Assembly: GCA_021464245.1 (NCBI GenBank)
Contig: JADCRB010000040.1
Coordinates: 10,427,829-10,491,828, forward strand
Length of the DNA stretch: 64,000 bases
Source: Carallia brachiata
Taxonomy: Eukaryota; Streptophyta; Magnoliopsida; Malpighiales; Rhizophoraceae
Reading direction: 5' to 3'
Shown here: positions 24,104 through 35,592 of the stretch, in pieces
Layout of the letters: each line of letters opens with the position of its first letter
Position numbering within the stretch: position 1 is the first letter of the stretch
Translations under genes and position numbers: made by a program
The notes under the pieces: generated by a model
The model's input: only the letters and a program-made list of their open reading frames with translations
Told to the model about the DNA's origin: nothing
Database searches by the model: none

Positions 24104-24960
24104 TGTCAAACGAAAAAAAAAAAGAAAAAAAAATTGTCAAGTATATATTATATATGAGGACGAGTAATTCTGAATAAACTTTTGTAATTTTATTTCATGT
24201 ATATTATTTGGAAAAGTTAGGGAGCCATGCGCTGCTCAACCTGTGCAGCAGACCCACGCAGTAAACGCGCGTCTCCCTCCCCTATTTGCCCTTCTATATT
24301 TAGGGAGGCAGCTGCCCAATCCCTCCCCCCCAAAAAAAGGGCCAACCGGGCTCTATATTATTAACCTAATAAGACGTAATATGATCATATTTAGCAATTT
24401 TAATCAACGTAATGACTAATATGACCATATTCGCATTCTAACATGAACTAATAATTTCAGAAATATATAGTATCGGTACTCCTTTTACAGTTTAATCAAC
24501 TCTTATTCATTCAAGAGAGTTTTTTGTTCAATAATCATGTGTAATAAGAAACTTTTGGTGCGTTATATTTATTAATAGAAGTGCTTGCCTAATTGACCCT
24601 AAAACTATTGATTTACATTAAAATGCCTATAATGAAGCACCTAAATTTATGGACAATTTCCTCACTGACTGAACCGATTCGTCAAATCCAAATGAAAATA
24701 TGATGCAGTTTCTTGAGAACTATTTGCTATTGTGGGCAATTAGGCTACTCAATCATAGCTTTTTTCCTATAAAAATGCCAAAAATATTGTGTGTACACGA
24801 GTTTTTTTTTTTTTTTTTTTGTAAGTTTTAGACAGGCATTAGACTATTCTTCCAAGAGCAATGATCATGCATGTATGCAAGGGATGTGACTGTGTAATCA
24901 ACAATTTTTGAAGAAATATTCTTATGAGTCATGTTACCCGGACAGGGTGAAGTGGCAGTC
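24104..24960 (+). repeat. 3' flank of the ATPase pseudogene, duplicated at 7.5-8.5 kb
   Basis: After the stop, the sequence shares ordered blocks with 7540-8470 (see that entry). A GC-rich piece at about 24215-24350 (GCGCTGCTCAACCTGTGCAG...) is absent from the other copy and is probably a small insertion. A T18 run lies near 24802-24820. Confidence 0.68.
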
Positions 24961-25687
24961 CAAAGGTCATACGGTTATTTTGTTTTTTTCTTTTCATGTA
25001 GACTTTTTATATACCACAATTACATTTGTGTTCGCACATGAATTTTAATTATTATAAATATAATATCTGTTATATATAAATTTTAACAATTATACATGCA
25101 ATCCTTAAAAATCCTTTATCCTTAAATCTAGCGCATATAAACCTACATTTTTATACACATAACATGTATTTTTCAAAAAAAAAAAAAAATTAAGTGAGAC
25201 TCATTATGGGTTCCACCGTAGAGCCTCTCCCACTCCTCTCTCTTTCTCCCTCGCCTGTCCTCTAACCTTTTCTTATTCTTGTAACAAATTCAAAATATTT
25301 GCTCAAATTTGCAAGTATGCACGTGAAAAAAAAAAAAAAACACTAAATAAAAAATATATATATGCACATTTTTGACAAAGAAATAAAATCCAGCAAATGA
25401 ATATAAAATATACACAGCTTTTTGATCTGTAAATGCATCCAACCTTAAATATATATTTATACGTGTAGATCAATACATTTATGCTTCCTTACTAAATTTC
25501 CGGTAGAAACACATATCCATATTTTCCATTAGTGGGGCCAATACATATCACGATTCCTTAATAACTTTTCCACTAAAAACACATTTATCCATATAATCCA
25601 TGTGCGGGTCGACACATATGATACTTCCTTATCAATTAACTTTCCAATAGAAACACATGTAGCTTCCAACAGATTCTGCCGCCGGGT
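24961..25687. other. spacer between ATPase relics
   Basis: No gene is seen. A string AAGTATGCACGTGAAAAAA (25313-25331) resembles AAGTATGCACGTAAAAAAA at 8440, suggesting the duplicated flank continues here with insertions. Confidence 0.45.
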
Positions 25688-25855
25688 CAACAATATATCA
25701 ATTTTGTGTCCAAAGCTCCACTTATGTGTCACTGTCATATATAGATTTTTTTTTTTTTGAACAAGTCACTGTCATAGATTTGGATCTGTATATACATGTT
25801 ATTCTAATCTGACTTTTATGCGGAGATTTTAAAAAAGGTGTCTTCGATCAAGAAC
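25688..25855 (+). repeat. copy of the ATPase 5' flank
   Basis: This aligns with 20366-20510 upstream of the main ATPase pseudogene, with a T-rich insertion near 25748. It runs directly into the ATPase 3' coding remnant, so nearly the whole coding region is missing between them. Confidence 0.6.
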
Positions 25856-25859
25856 ATGT

Positions 25860-26130
25860 ATAGACTCAAAAAGGTTACTTAAGAATAAGTTGTTCATTGT
25901 AGTTATTGATACCACAATGCTTGTTTAGGTTGTTAAAACTAGAGTTCAACAAGCTTTCTTATTATTAGGTTTTTTGTGAATTGTACCTGCTCTAATATTA
26001 TTATTAAAACTTAATTAACCAAACTTTATTTTATAAAGCAGTTAATAACAAGCAGTTGGAATGGAAGTAGTGGTGTGTTTGCATTGTCATTGTAGCCCTA
26101 TCTTAGATGACTGGAAGGATTGTCAAGTGA
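25860..26130 (+). pseudogene. ACA12/13-like: second ATPase relic: 3' coding end only
   Basis: Two blocks match the last ~60 codons of the main pseudogene. The first is CTCAAAAAGGTTACTTAAGA... at about 25865-25945. The second is GGAATGGAAGTAGTGGTGTG through GATTGTCAAGTGA (26060-26130). About 100 bp of AT-rich sequence separates them. Several stops interrupt the reading. With the 5' flank copy at 25688-25855 this is the shell of a tandem duplicate whose body was deleted. Confidence 0.82.
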
Positions 26131-26239
26131 TATATACACATTGTAAGGCTTAAAACCCCTTTTTTTTTTTTTTTTGTAATTGTTAATTATAAAGCTCTTT
26201 GTACTGGATTCGATAAATAATTATATACAGTGACATGGT

Positions 26240-26241
<2 letters not shown>

Positions 26242-26279
<38 letters not shown>
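26242..26279. repeat. (TA)n microsatellite
   Basis: About 19 TA units, just upstream of the LTR retrotransposon. Confidence 0.95.
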
Positions 26280-26282
<3 letters not shown>

Positions 26283-26396
26283 ATAGGGTCTAATTAATAG
26301 TCCAGCATATTTTATTTGAATTGACACAGTAATCCAAATAAAATATGCATTAGATTGAGACTATTATGCCAGTTAATTCAAGTTTTTTTTTATTAC

Positions 26397-27257
26397 CGTC
26401 ACAAGGTTGAATTTTTCACTCAAATTTTCGTTTTTTGATGGCATTAAATTGCACTTAGTCTCAACCAACTTGCACACACAGGATTGCACAATGAAACTTG
26501 TAAATAAATGCACAATTCACACACTCAATAAGAGACACAAGAGTATATGAGAACCTTTTGCCACTTTTATTACTTGAACTCAAAGTAATACAAAAGAACA
26601 AAGCTACTAAACTCTCAACAGTGTTTTACTCTCTTTCTCTGAGAGATTTATCTCTTACTGAGTACAAATAACAAACTCATAAGGTCTATTTATAGTTGAC
26701 ATCCCCCGGCTATCTAGGGTTTAGAGGTAACCGTTATCTCCCCATGATCTCTATCATGACATGGTAATCCTCATCTTCTCATGATCTTATCCACGACTCG
26801 ATCCTAATAAACTTTATCTATCATGATCATCCATTACTTAATCTTGATAAGCCTTATTTACTCACGATCCTGAGTTATGCACGATCTAATGAGCATTATC
26901 CGGATGCTTGGCCAACAGGATAACACCACAACCACACATCTCCACGTTCCGCACATCGCAAGAGACTCAGCGCCATGCAGTGTCATACAGACTTGGCTAA
27001 AACTCAATCTTATGTTTTAAGTCTGTTGGCCCAAACCCATGGCCCATTTGATGGAACTCATGAACATATAGCCTAGCATCCTTTGTCCAGCCCAAGCCTT
27101 AGTCCACCTTGTGACCCACATGTAGGCTCGTACCTACGCTGAAATCTCTTAACTTTCACCTTGCCTTAAGGAGTGCCCATCCACTCTAAAGTCTCATGCT
27201 AAGAATTAGTACAAGGTGCCACTAACTCCAGCATGCTAAGTGTTCAACGGACTAACA
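26397..27257 (-). repeat. 3' LTR of the gypsy element
   Basis: 861 bp. On the plus strand it starts CGTCACAAGG (TG end mutated to CG) and ends GGACTAACA. It aligns throughout with 31626-32488. Confidence 0.9.
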
Positions 27258-27272
27258 AACCACCCTTACCTA
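27258..27272 (-). promoter_or_regulatory. putative polypurine tract
   Basis: Immediately inside the 3' LTR the minus strand reads GGTAAGGGTGGTT, purine-rich and correctly placed to prime plus-strand DNA synthesis. Confidence 0.55.
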
Positions 27273-27289
27273 TTGAAGCTAACGTCCTT

Positions 27290-27650
27290 GTTGGTAGGGT
27301 CGATGGTAGTCTTCCACCTGCTTTTCAAACTGCCATAGAGTCACATCTTTTTCTTAGTTCACCTCACTGTCTAAGGCTTACTTCCACTTGACCAAGTACT
27401 CAACCTACCTGTTTTTCTTACTTTGCCCATGCATTTGATGGTCCAGGATTCTCTCCACTTCACGTTGGAACTCAGTCTTGATTGTAGGGGGAGCACACTG
27501 TGCTTGTTTGTTTGGAGGCACATTGCATGCTTCCTCGTGGAAGGGCTTCAAGAAGCTCATATGGAAGGTTGGATGCACCTTCAACCTTTCTAAGAGTTGC
27601 AACATGTACGCAACATGACCAATTTTCTTCACCATTGTGAAGGGACTATC
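27290..27650 (-). pseudogene. integrase C-terminus and chromodomain
   Basis: The minus strand reads VKKIGHVAYMLQLLERLKVH and FHMSFLKPFHEE, the end of a gypsy integrase. After that come VERILDHQMHG, a stop, VEYLVKWK, a stop, and VTLWQFEKQVEDY. The last pieces match a chromodomain, the module that guides chromovirus insertion to chromatin. At least three in-frame stops are present. Confidence 0.82.
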
Positions 27651-28059
27651 GTACTTTGGAATTAGCCCACGATATACTGACTTGCTACTAATCTTCTTCC
27701 AATCTAGGGAGTAAATTTTAGCAACAAATTTTTGGAACTATACGTCTCTAGTTCCTCAGTTAGCATGCTTTCTCATCTGGTTGGCTGCCTTGTTCAAGCT
27801 ATCATGAGCTTCCCCAAGCCACTTACTTGGAACGTGCAAACCGGTGTGCTGCTGGATATCTTCCTCCTAAATTAGTCCTGATCACATCATTAGGAGAAAA
27901 GGGTTGTTGCCCCATAGCTAGTTCAAAGGGAGTCATATCTATGAAAGAGGATCTATGAAGATTATAGCAAAACTGAGCTGAGTTCAGTTTTTCAAGCTAA
28001 TTCTGCTGACTTACAGTCACATAGTGCCAGATATACTCTTCTAGTAAGCCATTGATCGG

Positions 28060-28640
28060 CTCCATTTAGCCATCAGTCTAGGATGGTTGGTCATAGAGAA
28101 CTTCAATTCTGAACCCATCCTTTTGAACAATGATGTCCAGAACCTGCCAGTGAAATAAAAATCCGAATCGCTCACAATATTTTCAAGCAACCTAAAGTAC
28201 TTTACTATCTACTTGTAGAAAAGTTTTACGGTTGTCTTTGTTTGACATAAAAAGGGGACAGGAATGAACACCGCATACTTAGAAAACTAATCTACCACCA
28301 CTATGACAGATCCCATGCCATTAACTTTCGGAAACCCACCAATGAAATCCATAAAAACTGACACCCAAGTTTTCGTTGGGATGGGTAGTCGTTGCAACAA
28401 ACCTGCCTCTTTATGTCGTTCCATCTTGTCCTGCTAACAAGTAATGCACATCTTGACATATGCCTCGACATCATCTTCCTTTTTTGGCCAGTAGTAGTTG
28501 CGAGACAGTAAGGTCACCATCCTCTTGACACTATGATGACCAGCCCACTGTGAGTCATAAAACTCTCGCAGAATCTCCTTGCTAAGGCCTGCACCACTAA
28601 AAACATATAAATGATTACCATTGGCATGCAATAAACCATC
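28060..28640 (-). pseudogene. integrase zinc-binding and catalytic core remnant
   Basis: The HHCC zinc module reads WAGHHSVKRMVTLLSRNYYW and MCITC before a stop (28434-28631). The core continues MDFIGGFPKVNG (first Asp present, near 28345), IVSDSDFYFTGRFWTSLF (second Asp region, near 28170) and a degraded TDG block near 28085. Stops and shifts separate the blocks. Confidence 0.8.
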
Positions 28641-28964
28641 ATCTAGCTAGTACCACACCCTCTTGGATATGTTGTACCACTTGTTGATATGTGGCATAAT
28701 GAGGGGCTTATACCCTGATCTGGTCCAGTAGTTCACTCTGCACTTAAGTGAAAGCAGCAACTGTCTCTTCTTGCACTTGTCAACGACTTAAGACATCTGC
28801 AACCTGATTGTGCCTTCCTGGCACGTATTCTCATGTGAAATCATACTCAACTAAAAACTTCTGCCACCAAGCCTGCTGTGCAGAAAGTTTCTTCTGAGTC
28901 TAAAAGAATGTGTTCGCCACATTATCGTCTAAACCACAAACCTAGTACCCAATAAGTACACCCT

Positions 28965-29180
28965 CTAGGTGTAAAGGCAATACACCGATGCAAGCATTTC
29001 TTTCTCACGAGCTGAGTATTGCTGCTCTATTTCATTGAGTTTCTGACTTTTATAGACAATTAGATGGCTTTTCTGTAACAACACACCAATTACTTTGTTT
29101 GAGGCATCTATCAACATGCTGAAAGGCCACTCGAAATCTAGCATCCTCAGGACTGACTCTATGGACATTGCTGCTTTCAA
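28965..29180 (-). pseudogene. gypsy RNase H fragment
   Basis: The frame reads FSMLIDASNKVIGVLLQKSH and YSAREKEMLA, the start of the Ty3/gypsy RNase H domain with its first Asp. It ends early at a stop, and the rest is shifted. Confidence 0.8.
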
Positions 29181-29479
29181 CTTATCAAAGGTTTCTTAGC
29201 AATCTGCGGTCCACCTTCATAATTTGTCCTTCTTAAGCAAGTCTGTCAATAGAGCTACTTTTTTAGAGCAACTTTGCACGAACTTCTTATAATAGTTAGA
29301 CAAGCCAAGAAAAGACATCAATTCTGATAATTTTGTAGGGGCTGACCATTCTACTATTACCTAGATTTTTCTCTCATCCATTTTAACCTGCCTTTGACTC
29401 ACTTATGCCCGAGTAGCGTAATCTCTCACTGGGAAAACTCACACATTTCCTTTTTCACAAATAATTGGTGCTCTCTCAA

Positions 29480-29860
29480 CCTAGACAACACCAAACTTAG
29501 GTGGGACAAGTGATCCTCCAACGACTCATTATATACAACAATATCATCAAGATAAACGACCATAAAATAATCAATAAAATCATGAAACACATCATTCATC
29601 AAATTATAGAAAGTATAGGGGCATTAGTCAAACCAAATGATATTATCAAAAATTCGTAGGAGTCATAGCGAGTGATGCATGTTATTTTTCCTTTATCTCT
29701 TTCCATAATTCTGATTTGCCAATATCTAGACTGTAGATCCAACTTAGTAAAATACGAGACTCTAGTCAGCATATCAAACAAGTCCACTATCAATGGGATA
29801 GGGTATTTGTTCTTCACTATTACCTTGTTCAATGCCCTGTAATCCACACACATCCGCAGG
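29480..29860 (-). pseudogene. gypsy reverse transcriptase remnant
   Basis: CVDYRALNKVIVKNKYPIP and YFTKLDLQSRYWQIRI are classic Ty3/gypsy RT blocks. The catalytic YLDD box is intact at 29543-29554 (minus strand) but lies after a frame break. Several further stops lie between RT and RNase H. Confidence 0.88.
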
Positions 29861-30280
29861 GAGCCATTATGTTTTTTTGATGCAACACTAGGGCATCATA
29901 TGGGGCATTGGAGGGCTGGATTAGGCCTGTATCTAGTAACTTTGTCAACTACTTCCTTAGTTCTGCCAACTTTAGCGAACTCATGCGATATGGGGCTTGT
30001 GCTAGGGTTTGGAACCAGGCACCAAATTAATCTTGTGGTCAATGGCATTCCTCGGGGGAAGATACTTGTGGAGTTCAAGAGCCATCACATTAATGAATTC
30101 ACCTAGCAGATCTGCCACACTGTCAGGCACCTCCACAACAACACCTTCTTTGATCTCCATCAAAGTCGTAAAGTAAGTGATTTCTCTCTTCTTCAACCCA
30201 TGCTCCACCTATATAGCTGACAGCAAACCACCCAACTTCTCATCAATATTGGAAAAGGAAGTGAATGTTCCAGAAATATA

Positions 30281-30625
30281 TTATGGATGATCCTCATGCA
30301 TGATCATGAGAGCACCCAAGTGAGGCAACAAAGCAACTTTTATACTTACAAAGAAATCAACTCTCAGTATGATATCAAAGTCACCTAATGGAACCACGGT
30401 GAAGTTAAGCTTACCCGACCAACTACCAATAGTTACCTCCACTCTCAGTGTCATGCCAAGCACCTCCCTGGTTGCTGAGTTGACTACCTTCATCCGACTT
30501 CTGGTTTTGGTGACTTTCAGACCCAATGACTCTACTATCCTCTGAGCAACAAAGTTGTGGGTAGTACCTGTGTCAGCCATTGCCATCAACTCTTTGTTAC
30601 TGTGCTCAATCTTCATATATATCAA
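30281..30625 (-). pseudogene. aspartic protease domain of the gypsy element
   Basis: A 114-codon open stretch contains the active-site triplet in MADTGTTHNFV (about 30566-30574) and a FDIILRVDFF block in place of the usual D-x-I-LGMDWL region. This is the retropepsin module between Gag and RT. Confidence 0.82.
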
Positions 30626-30739
30626 GTTAGATTATGGGGCACGTCCAGCTTGCACAGCACTCACCAATTGCAGAGGATTGACACGAGAGAGGCCAATTTC
30701 ATTTGAGAAGCTGCTTCTGCCACTATTCTCGGCAACTAT

Positions 30740-31492
30740 AACACTTAACTTCTCCCTTTTAGGACACTTCTTGGCCCTGTGTGGTTCATTATAGATGAAA
30801 CAATTAGAGTTAGACTTTTTTTTACCTTATTCTTAGTAGATGGCTTTGTCTTTATCCTTACTGCCACTATTGTGCTTATCCTCCTCGCCCTCCTTCTTCT
30901 TATTGCCCTTGTCTTTGGGTTGCTTCCCAGCATTAGAATCAAATATGTTCTTCACACCATTGCCTTCTAAGCTCAAGTTGTGTCCGGGGTTGAAGACCGG
31001 AAAGGAAGCTAAAAAGTTTATCCTCATTCGACATGTTCTGGATGTCAAGCATCAAGGAACTAAACTCCTTTATGTAGTCACGAACTGTGCTACTCTGCTT
31101 CAACTTCTTTAGGGACTCCCTCGCAACCCATAGTGTGTTGCAGGGTAAGAACTGACCCTTCAATTCCTTTTTCAAGCTCTCCCACATCTCGATCTTAGGC
31201 TTGCCCACACTTGTATCGTCATCCAACTAAGTCCACCACCACAGCTTAGCATCCTTAACTAGATACATACTGGTCATATTGACCTTTTCGTCATCTGGCA
31301 CTTGGGTAGCCTTGAACCACTGCTCCATGTCCCACAAAAAATTTTTAATCTCTTTGGCATTAAGAGCTTACAGCGTTCTTGAGGATGGACTATCTTCGTT
31401 GCCATCTTATCAAACTGAAAAGCGATGTTTGAAGAGGCCACAACCTCATGTTGCCACTGCAGATTGATTATGTACTGCTCATGGAGAGCCAA
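30740..31492 (-). pseudogene. Gag region with altered zinc knuckle
   Basis: The block around WESLKKELKGQFLP, VRDYIKEFSSLMLDI and DKLFSFLSGLQP (31226-30939) matches the retrotransposon Gag domain. Downstream, CFIYNEPHRAKKCPKR (about 30745-30800) is a CCHC zinc knuckle whose second Cys is Tyr. The frame changes several times. Confidence 0.8.
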
Positions 31493-31611
31493 TTTTTAGA
31501 ACATGATGAAATTTAGATCCTCTAGAAGATCACCGAGTACCTCAAAAGGTTTGGCTACGTGCTCACAAACTGCATCAAGACCGAAGCACCTACCATTGGT
31601 CGAACCTTTAT

Positions 31612-31623
31612 ATTATGATACTA
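31612..31623 (-). promoter_or_regulatory. primer-binding site (initiator tRNA-Met type)
   Basis: Two bases inside the 5' LTR the minus strand reads TAGTATCATAAT, close to TGGTATCAGAGC, which pairs with initiator tRNA-Met. The changes are G-to-A or G-to-T. Confidence 0.7.
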
Positions 31624-31625
31624 GC

Positions 31626-32488
31626 TATCACAGGGCTAAATTTCTCACTCAAATTTTTGCCTTGTGATGGCAATAAGTTGCACTTAGTCTTAGCCAACTC
31701 GCACACATAAGATTGCACAATGGAACTTATAAATAAGCACACAACTCACACACTCAATAAGAGACACAAGAGCATACGAGAACATTTCCTTACTTTTATT
31801 ACTTCAACTCAAAGTAATACAAAGGAACAAAGCAACTGAACTCTCGACAGTGTTTCACTCTTTTTCTCTGAGTAATTTCTCTCTCAGTGAGAACAAATGA
31901 CAAACTCATACAGTTTATTTATAACTAACACCCTCAGCTATCTAGGACTTAAAGATAACCGTTATCTCTCTATGATCTCTATCATGGCATGATAATCCTC
32001 ATATTCCCATGATCTTATATACAACTCAATCTTGATAAACCTTATCTCGTACAATCATTCATCACTTGATCTCGATAAGCCTTATCTACCCACGATCCTT
32101 AGCCTTGCATGATTTGATGAGCATTATCATAATACTTGGCTAATAGGAAGTGCCACACCCGCACATCCCCATGTTCCATACATCTCAGGAGACTCGGTGC
32201 CATGTAATGCCATGGAGACTTAGCCAAGACCTAGTCTTGTGTTTTGGGCCTCTTTCTTGGCCCAAGCCCATGGCCCATCTGATAGAGCCCACGAACATGT
32301 AGCCCAGCATCCTTTGTCCAGGCCAAGTTTTGGTCCACCTTGCAACCCACATATAGGCCCGTGTTTATGCTGAAACCTCTCAACTTTCACCTTACCTCAA
32401 AAAGTGCCCAGCCACTCCAAAGCTTTATACTAAGAATTGATGCAAGGTGCCACTAACTCCAGCATGCTAAATGTTCAAGGGACTGACA
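31626..32488 (-). repeat. 5' LTR of the gypsy element
   Basis: 863 bp. On the plus strand it starts TATCACAGGG (TG end mutated) and ends GGACTGACA. It would hold the element promoter on the minus strand. Confidence 0.9.
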
Positions 32489-32493
32489 ATTAC

Positions 32494-34111
32494 CATGTAT
32501 AGCATTTGGCGTTTTAGACAAGTGGCCTACAGCGTTAAACAAACTTCCAAAGTGTGTGGGCAAGTCCAAATACGCGTCAAACAGTATCAACTTGTTCAAC
32601 TTTTTAACAAATCTTCAACGATCTAAAATTAGAAAGACATCTAGAGGACAGAGGACTAGGTGACATAGAAGGTGTGGACCTTTATGATGTGTAAAAGATA
32701 CGATAAAAAAAAAAGTAAATATACCCAATGTTATTTGTATGTTTTACTTGTCTGTATGAACATTATATTTGCTTGTATTCACATAACAAGCATTTTCCAA
32801 AAAAAAAAAAAACAAAAACAAAATCAAACAATCCATGAGATTTGTATGGGACTTGCATGGAACCCACATCATCACGTCACTAAGTCCTTAAACCTCTTTC
32901 ATGCCTGAAGTGGATTTCACGCCCAAAAGAATTACCTTTTTTTTTTTTTGAAAGGGTAAGACCATGTAATAATTATTACAGGATGTGAAGCCACCACTTA
33001 TTGCATATTGTATAATAATCATTGTACATTTATCATAATTTTTTTTATAAGTTTTGCCTAATTTTATTGTACATCAAATATTTATTTCAAAAAATATTTT
33101 AAAAAATCTATTTTTGACCCACAAGTCATGTACGTCTCTATTTGTAGAATCTATCTAGCGATCTCAATTATTTCCAACGACAAATTCAAATCACGGTTAT
33201 CATAATGAGTAAGTTCCATCAACTTAATGTAAAAGTAAATTTACATACTATAGGTACTTGGTTCTCACATTCCACTTTTTTTTTTCTTATCAAAATAGAA
33301 CTCATTTATTAATACACGGTAGATTCGTACATGAGATCGACAAAATAGAGTCGGAAATACCTATTTAAAGTAAGAGAGTACATCGGCACAAATGGCTTAT
33401 ATATCATATAATCAAACTGATCATTGATAAGGAGGACACAAAACCTGAGATGACCTACTGGTTCTCACATTCCACCATCCACTATTTTTTACTATCGTGC
33501 ATCGACCAAATGTGGAAAGCGTTGATAAGGATAAAAGTTTTTCTTTTTATCTTTTTAGGCAGAAAAGGAGAAAAGATTGATCATAAGGGGTTCTAATTTT
33601 ATGTTAAATTTATTCTAAAAAAAAGAAGATTATGTTGACTTTATGCTGGAAAAATGATCTTATTTTATTTGTTAATTACATAACCAATCGCACAAAACCT
33701 TTTCAATAAAGTGATTTTAAAAATTTACTAAATTTACGTTATAAACATAAAGTAAAAATTCCATAAATAGAAGACAATGATAAGCCATTATTAATTTTTA
33801 AAGGATGTAAATAGCTAGTAATTAGTGTTTTTATTGAAAATAATATTTTTATAAAAGATCCATTAAAGTAAGTGATTCATTTAATAAATTTTTCTATGTA
33901 TTACTAATCCAAATGAACACATTTTATATTTGTCGTGTTTTACTCACTCTCTCACCAACTACCAAATTATTTCACTTAAAGAAAAATGTATGGATCTAAC
34001 AGCCGTTATGATGGGTGACATTTATAGGTCCTTTTTTTTTTTGGTGTGTTGGGACTTGGGACTAACTAAAAGTTCTAATTAATAAACCACACAAACTCTA
34101 TTACCAACCTT
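32494..34111. other. AT-rich spacer
   Basis: No gene is recognised. Short frames (for example 32672-32908) are low-complexity. Confidence 0.5.
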
Positions 34112-34821
34112 AAAATACAAAACGCATTCGGGTGGTTCTGAGTTTCCAGTGCTCGTCTTTGGGTGCGTGGTTGGTTTCGGCTCAAGGTAGCTGAGGTTGC
34201 CTCCCTGCTCCTCCCTTTCGTTGTGATGGGTGCGGGTGGGGAAGGGTATTTTTGGCATCGAGATCACCCTTGCACAAGTTTGTGTGTTTCCCATTCAAAT
34301 CTTGTACCGACACGTGCTTCATCTTTGGGCACTAGTTTTGGTTGGCTCCCCGCTGCATGATTCTGTAAATCGTTGCAGCTATGCTCTCCGTCTGTGCCTT
34401 TGTTCTGTGCTTTGGAATTTTTGGCATGCGTCTAGCTCTATGCCGGTGTTCTACTGCTGGAGGCCCTTTGGGGTCTCACTGTTTGCCCCGATTGTCGAGT
34501 TCCCCATCCTCTGTACGATGGTGCCTTGGACCTTGTTTTGGGTTCCAGGTTGTTGGATGCTTGGGCTTTGGGCCCGTATCCTACTTTGCACATGGGCTTG
34601 ATCTTCCGCTGACTGTGGGCCCAAGCATTGTTTCTTTGCTGGCCTCCATGGTTGCTTTACGGCTAGGTTTTGGTTGTGGTGGGCTCTATTTTGGTTAGTT
34701 CAGTGACCTCTTTTGTTATGTATGTCTTACTGGTTTGGATTCAGGTTCGATTTACCCTTTTGTACATAGTTATGTTTTTAATCTAATGAACTTTGATTTT
34801 TGTTAAAAAAAATACAAAACG
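34112..34821 (+). mobile_element. second GC-rich retroposon with 13-bp TSD
   Basis: A GC-richer block (34125-34808) lies between exact direct repeats AAAATACAAAACG at 34112-34124 and 34809-34821 and ends in an A-rich tail after TTTGATTTTTGTT. The open frames at 34230-34601 and 34381-34698 do not resemble known proteins. In size, composition and A tail it matches the insertion at 3411-4205, although I could not align the two bodies well by eye. Confidence 0.72.
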
Positions 34822-35060
34822 TGTTAAAAAAAGTTTTTTTTTTTTGTTGCTTTAGAATAGAGGATCTGAGTCTGAAAAAGAAGGGAGAGTGTGAGAAGGT
34901 ATAAAAATTATGAACTCAACTCTCGTATGAGATATATGTATCTATAATGTGGAGATAATCACAAACTAACAACTGAAAAATTTTTTTTTTTTCTTTTCAA
35001 ATTTATGGGAAATCAGTTTCCTTATTCTTTCTTTTCTTAGTAGTCCAAATATATGTAGTT

Positions 35061-35092
<32 letters not shown>

Positions 35093-35428
35093 GTTATAAA
35101 CTTTAATAACGGCATTGTAGATTGACTTGAAAGCAGTTGAAATATCTATTTTTCTGATGGATAAATGTAATGAGAAAAATTTGTTAACCTTTTTTTGGGG
35201 GGGGGGGGGGTAATAGAATCGATTCTAGAACAAATGACATGAAATAATGCAGCCAAAAAGTCACTAACTGCTCAGTCTAATAGTGAAACGAATAAAATTA
35301 CTGTCCTGAAAAATTCTTGGAAAAACTTTATATCCATGAATTTTTATTTTTAGATAAGTTTTCAAAAGGTGTACGGTTTCTAAAAGAATTTATTTTCTTA
35401 AAAAAAGTACATTTGTTGATTTTTTTTA
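34822..35428. other. spacer with microsatellites
   Basis: It contains (AC)12 at 35061-35084 running into AT units and a T7G14 run at 35190-35210. No gene is seen. Confidence 0.6.
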
Positions 35429-35592
35429 GAGAATTTTTAATTTGACTTACATTTTTAGTGAGTATAATTTACATCATACAATAAGTAAGGTTCACTCAAA
35501 ATAAAAAAAAATAAAGAAATAAATTTTATTGTATTAAATCACGAGTAAATTTTACTCACCCAAAAAGAGAATAAAATTAGTAAAATTTTTTT
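35429..35592. repeat. small inverted-repeat MITE, copy B
   Basis: Left TTTTTAGTGAGTATAATTTA pairs with the reverse complement of the right, TTTTTGGGTGAGTAAAATTT. The outer ends resemble copy A at 19213-19392. Confidence 0.52.

Larger units (their letters stand above)
26397..32488 (-). mobile_element. chromodomain Ty3/gypsy LTR retrotransposon, degenerate
   Basis: A 6.1-kb element on the minus strand is bounded by two 0.86-kb LTRs and a 5-bp direct repeat ATTAC at 26392-26396 and 32489-32493. In its own direction the order is LTR, primer-binding site, Gag, protease, RT, RNase H, integrase, chromodomain, polypurine tract, LTR. That order (integrase after RNase H) and the chromodomain place it among chromoviruses; the lineage within them is not certain. 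Every domain carries stops or shifts. The LTRs differ at roughly one base in seven over the first 150 bases by eye, so the insertion is old. Confidence 0.93.

Noticed and set aside
34230..34698. Open frames of 123 and 105 codons, rich in Cys, Gly and Leu
   Set aside because: Same reasons as the 3.6-kb frames: composition-driven and inside a retroposon.
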